Assembly (NCBI RefSeq): GCF_014633365.1
Contig: NC_068343.1
Coordinates: 26,133,307-26,197,306 of the forward strand
Length of the DNA: 64,000 bases
Direction of reading: 5' to 3'
Source of the DNA: Diospyros lotus
Lineage: Eukaryota; Streptophyta; Magnoliopsida; Ericales; Ebenaceae
Shown here: in pieces, positions 57,973 through 64,000 of the stretch
How positions within the stretch are numbered: position 1 is the stretch's first letter
Layout: each line of letters opens with the position of its first letter
Program-made: the position numbers and the translations under genes
The notes under the pieces: generated by a model
Told to the model about the DNA's origin: nothing
Database searches by the model: none
Seen by the model: only the letters and a program-made list of their open reading frames with translations

Positions 57973-58918
57973 TGTAATACCCCATATTTTTGTCAGGTTG
58001 CCACGTATTTTAAGGTAGTTTAAAATGCCGAAAAATGGGCTTAAAAGGGCAATTAGTTGTTGAATCAACTGCAAGGAGTGCCCTAGAGCCTAGATGCTTA
58101 AGGAAAATGATGTGACATCGTCAAGCATCTCAAGATATGATTTATGGCACCGAAAGAAATTGGATCGGGAACGGTTCCCGGTACAGCTAAAAAAGGCAAT
58201 TGTAATTTAGGTTGAAATACCGAATTATCGTACGGGGCATCCAGGAAGTCAACAGAACCCCAAGGAAGTTCATATTTGGTATGTAGAGCAACCCTTCAGT
58301 AGTTTTTGGAAGAAACAAAAGGGTTTGTAGCCAAAACGAATATTCGGGCCTTAGTGCAGTTTTCCAAAATTGGCAGAGAGAGGTCGAAATGATGTTTTCT
58401 CGGAATCTTCAAGGGAATGTTTTAGGATATTTCAAAGGGTTATAAAGGTCTTGAGCGAGAAGTTCAATTTTTGAGCCAGGGGCAAAATCATAAATTTTGA
58501 GGTTCGGGTAAAAGTGTAATTTACTCAAAAATTAGGGGCATTAGCGTAATTAGTCCTTTCTTTGGGGACTAAAATGCAATTAAAAATTGGCCTAGGGACC
58601 AAGTTGAAAAGGGTCTAAGTGCAATTACCTAAAAAGTTTGGGCCAAAGTGTAATTCTTGAAACCTTTTTCCTAGGGGCATCTGGGAGATTAATGATAAAG
58701 TCTCATGATGACTTTAAAGATAAGATGAAAGCTCATGATGACTTATTTGATAAGATTTCATGAGATTTGATTGGATTTGATTTGATTTGATAAGATCTTA
58801 TTTGGATAAGATTTGATTTGATAAGATTTGATTTGGATAAGAATGATTGTAGAAAATCTAAGAAGATTTGGAATGATTAGAGGATATCTTTCCACTTCTT
58901 AGGATAGTCATGGATTAA
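57973..58918 (+). mobile_element. LTR fragment E
   Basis: Starts TGTAATACCCC like LTRs C, D and F and follows them through the TTGCCACGTATTTTAA block. It is cut off near 58918, before any hairpin module. It includes a GATTTGAT/TAAGATTTGAT-rich simple repeat (58730-58850). The flank TCGAG has no visible partner. Confidence 0.75.
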
Positions 58919-60465
58919 ACTTGTTCATGTGTATTATTTTCACCACTAGAAGATTCCACCTGATTTGTCTGCCTAACTGGGTTAGGGTTAGTTTGCAAAG
59001 GAAATCTTCCAGGTTCTCTCACACTTAGTGTTTGGGTTAACTTTGTTATCTAGCTTCTCATATCTTCCATGGCTCTACTGGTTTGCTCTTGATTTTTCGT
59101 AAGCTGGGTAACCTGATTGTTGATACCTATTTGGTTCTGCATAAATTGATGCAAGGTATCTTCCAATGATCTCTTATGCGAAGGTTGGTATGTATTGGAG
59201 GAAGAGCTTTGATTTTGTTGGAAAGATTGTTGATGTGCAGGGAAGGGAGGTTGAGAATGATTTCCAAAATCATTTCTCCAAGAGAAATTGGGATGATTTC
59301 TATTATTGGGATGGTATGAATTGTAGTTCTGATTGTTCCCATAATAGATTCCATTTTGGTTTTGATTGTGTCTCCCCTCAAAATTGTGTGAGTGGTTGTT
59401 ATTAGTTTACCCATACAATACCTCCTTGAATGCAGGTAGAGTAGGACATTCTTCAGTTGCATGATCTATTGTTTCACACACGACACATTTCACTTCCATT
59501 TGTTTAACAGATTGTTCCTTTTTGGGCTCCATGTTTTCAACTTTTCTTGTCAAGGCAGTTAGTCTCGCATGTAAATCATAATTTTCACTCAACTGGTGTC
59601 TCCCTCTTGGTTGTGAATTTTCTCTTTGATCACTAGAAGAAGTTAGACCAACTTCCCAGTTCCTGGTGTTTTCAGCCAATGTATCAAAGAAGTGAAATGC
59701 TTCTTCTAGAGTTTTCTCACAGAACTCTCCATTACACGTTGTAGAAACTAACATTTTTAGTTGGGGAGTGAGTGAGTCATGAAAGAAGCTGAATACTCTC
59801 CATTGCTCAAAGGCATGGTGCGAACAAGTATGAAGAAGATCTTTAAACCTTTTCCCATGCTTGAGCAAAGTTTTCATTTAACTTATAGGCGAAGTTCATG
59901 ATTTGTCTTTGGAGAGTAGTAGTCCTATTAGCAGGAAAGTATTTTTTTAGGAACGTTGCCTGCATCTCTCTCTAAGTTCCTATAGATCTAGGTGGAAGAG
60001 TACCTAACCACATTTTTGCCTTATCTTTTAGTGAGAATGGAAAAAGTTTTAGCCTTATAACATCCTCGTTTACTGTGTGGTCCATGCAAGTGCTGCATAC
60101 CTCCTCGAATTCTTTCATATGAGTGTATAGATTCTTAGAATCCATGCCATGGAATGTTGGCAACAATTGAATTGTGCCAGGTTTGAAGTTAAACCTATGG
60201 TGATTGATGGGAAGGATGATACACGAGGGTGTTGTTTGCCTAGGAGGGTGAAGATAATCCCTAAGAGGTCTGATTATCTCCTGATCAACAGGATCATTTC
60301 CACCATTCTCACCACCATGTTCAGACATATTATCATGTTGAGACATGAGTAAATACAACAATGAAAGTTCAAACCAGGCAGAGAGTTAAGAGAGAAGAGA
60401 AATTAAAGGACAGGAACCAATAAAAAGAAAAGAACTAGGGATGATTATTTGGCTTACCTTAATCT
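58919..60465 (-). pseudogene. Athila-like Gypsy gag
   Basis: The frame from 60361 reads RLKLFPFSLKDKAKMWLGTLPP (Athila-type gag core) to a stop at 59972; a short disrupted stretch reads MNFAYKLNENFAQAWE, and a second frame from 59877 continues with FEQWRVFSFFHDSLTPQLK, a zinc-knuckle-like CVVCETIDHATEECPTL, and a stop at 59407. A Gln/Asn-rich tail goes on to about 58940 in the same phase (NHPNFSWRNDFGN, TQLTKNQEQT). The rest of the element is lost at the joint with fragment E. Gag forms the particle; no pol remains. Confidence 0.8.
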
Positions 60466-60482
60466 CCCTGGCAACGGCGCCA
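60466..60482 (-). promoter_or_regulatory. Primer-binding site, tRNA-Asp
   Basis: The minus strand reads TGGCGCCGTTGCCAGGG, the usual tRNA-Asp complement in Athila and Tat elements, about five bases after the LTR end at 60488. It sets the element's direction as minus. Confidence 0.9.
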
Positions 60483-60487
60483 AAATT

Positions 60488-62051
60488 TGTTGCATCGCTC
60501 ACCCTGCATTTATCACTTTTTGTATTTTTCTTTTACTAACTCAGCTGATTTAGCAACTATTTATGTTCACAAAAAGGATGAGGCGTTTAGACTTGCCAGT
60601 GCACGAGTGTGATTGTAGCAGAAAATTTATATGTAATTTTTTCGAGCAAGACCGGGTCGACTCATAGGGAGATTACTCATGGAAGGAGATAACCACACCA
60701 GTTCTTTTGATTAACGAAATAATAAAATAAGATCAAACTAAATGTAATATGACTGTAATCTGGATATGGAGAGGTCTTGGGTCAAGACAGATCTGGTGCC
60801 AAACCCAACTGATTTACCATATAGCTTTTTATGATGTAACTAGCAGCTCAAATAGCTTGGGTTTTCAACCATTAAATGTACTACTGAGATGATGATAACT
60901 CTTTGTTCAAGCAACCTCCATATATGGCATACAGACTCTATGTTAAGTAGCTATCATAAATCAGTGTATAAATAACGTTTTGACAAAATAATTACTCGGG
61001 GCTTGGGTATGAGAACCTTTACAGGTCAAGCAACCCCCATACATGGCATGGGAACTCTAAGTTAGGCGTATGAACCAATCCAAGCCTGAGGTTTTTGTTA
61101 ATAACATTTCCCAAACTACTTTTGCTTTGGTTACTTTGACATCTGGAGTTCTGCTATATTGATTCATCGGTGGCTTTGGGCACCGTCTTTGCCTTAACCC
61201 AAGAATCGAATTAGCCACACATTTTCATAGGAAGTGCACGACTAAAACTAATCTCAACGGATGAATACAAAATTCACAAAGAAAATAAATTGGATCAAAC
61301 GATAAGAATTGGATAAACTACTGTTGTATTGATTACTGAAACGAACTACAACTTAAAACAGAAATTAAAATGGATCTGTAATACAAAAGCTCAGAACTAA
61401 CAAGAGCAAGAAGAATAACTGAAGTGCTATTCGTTTTAAAAATACAGACAAGAACTAAAGAGAGAGAAAAAAATAAAATGAAAAAAAAACTCTCCACTTT
61501 CCAATGATCTTTGTCTTTTTGTGTTTTTTTTTTCTGAGTATCCTCTGTTCTCTGGCACCTCTGATTCTAAAGAATGTTGGTTCCTTTTTAAGCTTACGGC
61601 GCATGGAATTGGGGGCCACTTGATGAAAAGTTGTTCATAAAGTTGGTTAAATTTACCTCAGAGCCATCGTGTTTATTTGCGCATGTCAAATTTTTGTTCG
61701 GATGCTCATTCTAATATACTAGCAGAGATATTCGAATGCATGCTGAGTTTCTTTTGGCTGCTCGGGTCATTCGAATGAATTTTAATCCTATTCGAATGAA
61801 TTTCACACTTTATTGTTCCTTGCACGGCGATTTTCTCAGTCATTCGAATGCAACAGTACTTTCATTGGAATAAATTTCTAATTTTTCTCTTGAGTTCTTC
61901 ATAGAATTCGGATGACTTGGGGAGTATTCGAATCTAGAGTTCCTTGTGTTGCTTCTCATTCGAATTGCTCAGCCTTCATTCGAATAAACTTTCTTCCTTC
62001 TGCAATTACATTTGGATGACTTGGTCTTCATTCGAATCTGGAGTTCCTTGT
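60488..62051 (-). mobile_element. Athila-like 5' LTR with TTCGAA repeats
   Basis: On the minus strand the LTR ends CGATGCAACA at 60488, just before the primer site. It extends to about 62051 where a Copia fragment begins; the true LTR start may be lost. It contains at least ten (C)ATTCGAATG-like sites (61720-62040), a duplicated GAGTTCCTTGTGTT (61937 and 62041) and a TATA-like TAAAAAGG (minus, 61584-61591). No coding. Confidence 0.65.
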
Positions 62052-62790
62052 GTTTTTAATGTCACATAAGCTAAGATTTGATGATCCAAATATGATGTCA
62101 TCAACATAAATCTGGACAATCAACATATTATTCTTTTTCTTCTTAATGAAAAGTGTTGTATCAACCTTACCTGTTTGAAATCCATTTTCTGTAAGAAACT
62201 TACTTAACCTTTTATACCAAGCTCTAGGAGCTTGTTTTAAACCATATAGGGCTTTAGTAAGCTTGTATACATGATTTGGATATTTTGGATCTTCAAAATT
62301 GGGTGGTTGTTTTACAAACACTAGCTCTGAAATGAAACCATTTAAGAAAGCACTCTTCACAGCCATTTGATATAAAGTGAAGTTCTTGTAGCATGAGAAA
62401 GATAATAGGATTCTTATAGCTTCCAATCTTGCTACCGGAGCATAGGTTTCCTCATAGTCAATGCCTTACTCTTAACTATATCCTTGAGCAACTAATCTAG
62501 CCTTAGTTCTAGTGATATTCCCATTTTCATCAAGCTTGTTTCTAAAGACCCATTTTGTTCCTATGATTGGGTGATTTGATGGTTCAGGTACAAGACACCA
62601 AACTTCATTCTTTTTGAATTGGTTTAGCTCATCTTGCATAGCCTTGACCCATCCATCATCATTTAAACCTTCTTGAACATTTTTGGGTTCTATTTGAGAG
62701 ATTAAAGCTAGATTGGAATTTAATCTAACAGAATATCTAGTTGATACTCCTTTGCTAGGATCTCCTAAGATATCATTTTCTTTGATATAG
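62052..62790 (-). pseudogene. Copia reverse-transcriptase fragment
   Basis: Reads on the minus strand from a linker (GVSTRYSVRLNSNLALIS) into the Copia RT domain: GWVKAMQDELNQFKKNEVWCLV, GTKWVFRNKLDENG, KARLVAQGYS, two TAA stops (62463-62480), then GIDYEETYAPVARLEAIRILL, FVKQPPNFEDP, YGLKQAPRAWYKRL and the catalytic YVDD of IYVDDIIFGS. It stops abruptly after NLSLCD. The high conservation suggests recent activity despite the two stops. Not connected to the SIRE-like element at 37110. Confidence 0.9.
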
Positions 62791-62798
62791 TTTCATTC

Positions 62799-63255
62799 CA
62801 TAATATCCCATATTTTTGTGATGTTACCATGTAATTTAGATGAGTTTAAAAAAGTAAAAAAATTACTTTGATAGTAAAATAAATCACCGAATCGATGGCA
62901 GGGAGTGCCTCAAAACTTAAATGTGTAAAGAAAAGGGTATGACATTGACGAGAGTCTCGAGACGGGATTTATGACACCGAAGTAAATCAAATCTGGGACA
63001 ATTTTTTGGTATAGTTAAGTTATAACCTAAAAAACTGAATGATGGTAAGGGGCTTCTGGGAAGTCAATGGAAACCTAAGGAGGTTCATATTTTGTGAATA
63101 GAACAACCCTTAAATTGTTTAGGGATGAAACAAAAGAATTTGTGATCAAAACATATATTCAGGCCTAAGTGAAAATTATTAATTTTGGATGAGGGTGGTC
63201 AAAATAATGGTTTTTCTAAATCTTTGAGGATGAAATAAAGGTTTAAGGTGATATC
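62799..63255 (+). mobile_element. LTR fragment F
   Basis: Begins CATAATATCCC (decayed TGTAATACCCC) and follows LTRs C, D and E through the TATTTTTGTGATGTTACCATG block, the GGGAGTGCC block and the AAAACTGAATGATGGTAAGGGGCTTC block, then breaks off at about 63255. No ends or duplication. Confidence 0.75.
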
Positions 63256-64000
63256 ATTCTAGGGCTTCGGTGATGGGATGGCCCGGCAAGATCTAGGATC
63301 CATCCGATCGGCCCTCATTAATCTATCGACCATTAGGTAGTCATAGAGGTGTGATGGGCTACCGAGAAGAAGAGCACGACGCTTCTCACAACATTGCTCC
63401 CGAAGATCGTTAATGGTGGCCTTGCCTAATCATGGTATCGCCACCCTTGTGAGGTCGGTAACCCATTTATAGGGAGCGTTCCATATGTCATTCGGTGGTT
63501 GGAACAAAAACCACTAAGATCGAAAGAATCAATTTTCGCGGGGGAGTCATAAAAGATGCCATCCTTCGAGGAAGGGCGATTTGAGGTATATAAATGATAT
63601 CGGTTCCTCACTAAGTGGAGGTAGAAAAAGAAAAATAAGAATTCGATAAAAGGGACCACCTCTTTTGCTTAATAGCGTATAAAGAAGGCGACTAGCTAGG
63701 CCCAACCATCAGGATGTAGCTGGCTTGGAGCTAAGCCGCTAACTCTAAGGAATCAAAGGCCGAAGTCGTGAAAGGGAAGCTAAAGCCATGGCTAAAACTA
63801 GCCTAAAAAATGCTCACCCAACCCACCTCCACATTGGCCACACAGTTTTTGGCTTATTGGGGAATCCTAGTTTGGTACTGGGATGGTATCCTATGGTTGC
63901 TACAGAGAAGAGCAATATCGTCCTCTGACATCCGAGAAGGTGTGCCCTTAAGATAAGCCCAGATAACCCCATTTTTGGCGTTCTCCCTATGGCATATTTT
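63256..64000 (-). pseudogene. Relic of a plant transposon protein (weak)
   Basis: The minus-strand frame 63659-63426 reads LVRNRYHLYTSNRPSSKDG then FYDSPAKIDSF, resembling the W/Y..PSSKKGWKD..F(Y/F) segment of uncharacterised proteins in plant LTR elements. No start or stop context supports an intact gene, and no sequence to the window edge was recognised. Confidence 0.3.

Overview
The window looks like heterochromatic nuclear DNA of a flowering plant. It contains plant CACTA transposase domains, Ty3/Gypsy gag-protease of Tat and Athila type, SIRE-like Ty1/Copia gag and Copia reverse transcriptase, plant-type primer-binding sites, and more than ten LTRs of 0.5-2.8 kb. I found no host gene, tRNA or rRNA. 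Every coding piece is transposon-derived and broken by stops, frameshifts, deletions or insertions. I cannot name the species.

Layout. 1-820 is a degenerate 180-190 bp tandem satellite, followed by AT-rich non-coding DNA. From 2352 on, nearly everything belongs to a nested pile of transposons that can be unpicked from target-site duplications (TSDs). An old element remnant (2840-3494 and 45200-45847) was split by a solo LTR with TSD TGCAC, whose halves (3495-4947 and 44793-45199) now lie about 40 kb apart. Between the halves are: a reverse solo LTR (about 4948-6039); a gene-less minus-strand LTR element (6706-32899) that keeps its polypurine tract and tRNA-Met primer site; a CACTA transposon inside that (11700-29186, TSD TTG) holding three further LTRs; a truncated Tat-type Gypsy element with tandem arrays (32900-37109); and a pol-deleted SIRE-like Copia element (37110-44792) whose 3' LTR was hit by two solo LTRs (TSDs CAACT and TAAAT).

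Right part. 45848-48678 is the 5' LTR, gag and protease of another Tat-like Gypsy element. It is cut by a 2.8 kb solo LTR (48679-55635, TSD ATAAC), itself hit twice (49170-51357 and 51947-53856). Next come a reverse Copia-type LTR (56027-57534, TSD AGGCC), a 164-bp tandem repeat, an LTR fragment, a minus-strand Athila-like element (58919-62051) with tRNA-Asp primer site, a Copia reverse-transcriptase fragment, another LTR fragment and a transposon-protein relic.

How the parts act. Nothing here looks autonomous. The CACTA transposase lost most of its TNP2 core at the edge of an inserted LTR. The retroelements lack complete pol genes and most survive as solo LTRs made by LTR-LTR recombination. 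The most striking signal is a short hairpin kept in eight LTRs of the TGTAAYRCC type. It sits at one relative position, its stem sequence changes between copies, and its pairing persists. In four of the LTRs two more small hairpins follow it. Splice-donor consensus sites between the TATA box and this hairpin recur in most copies.
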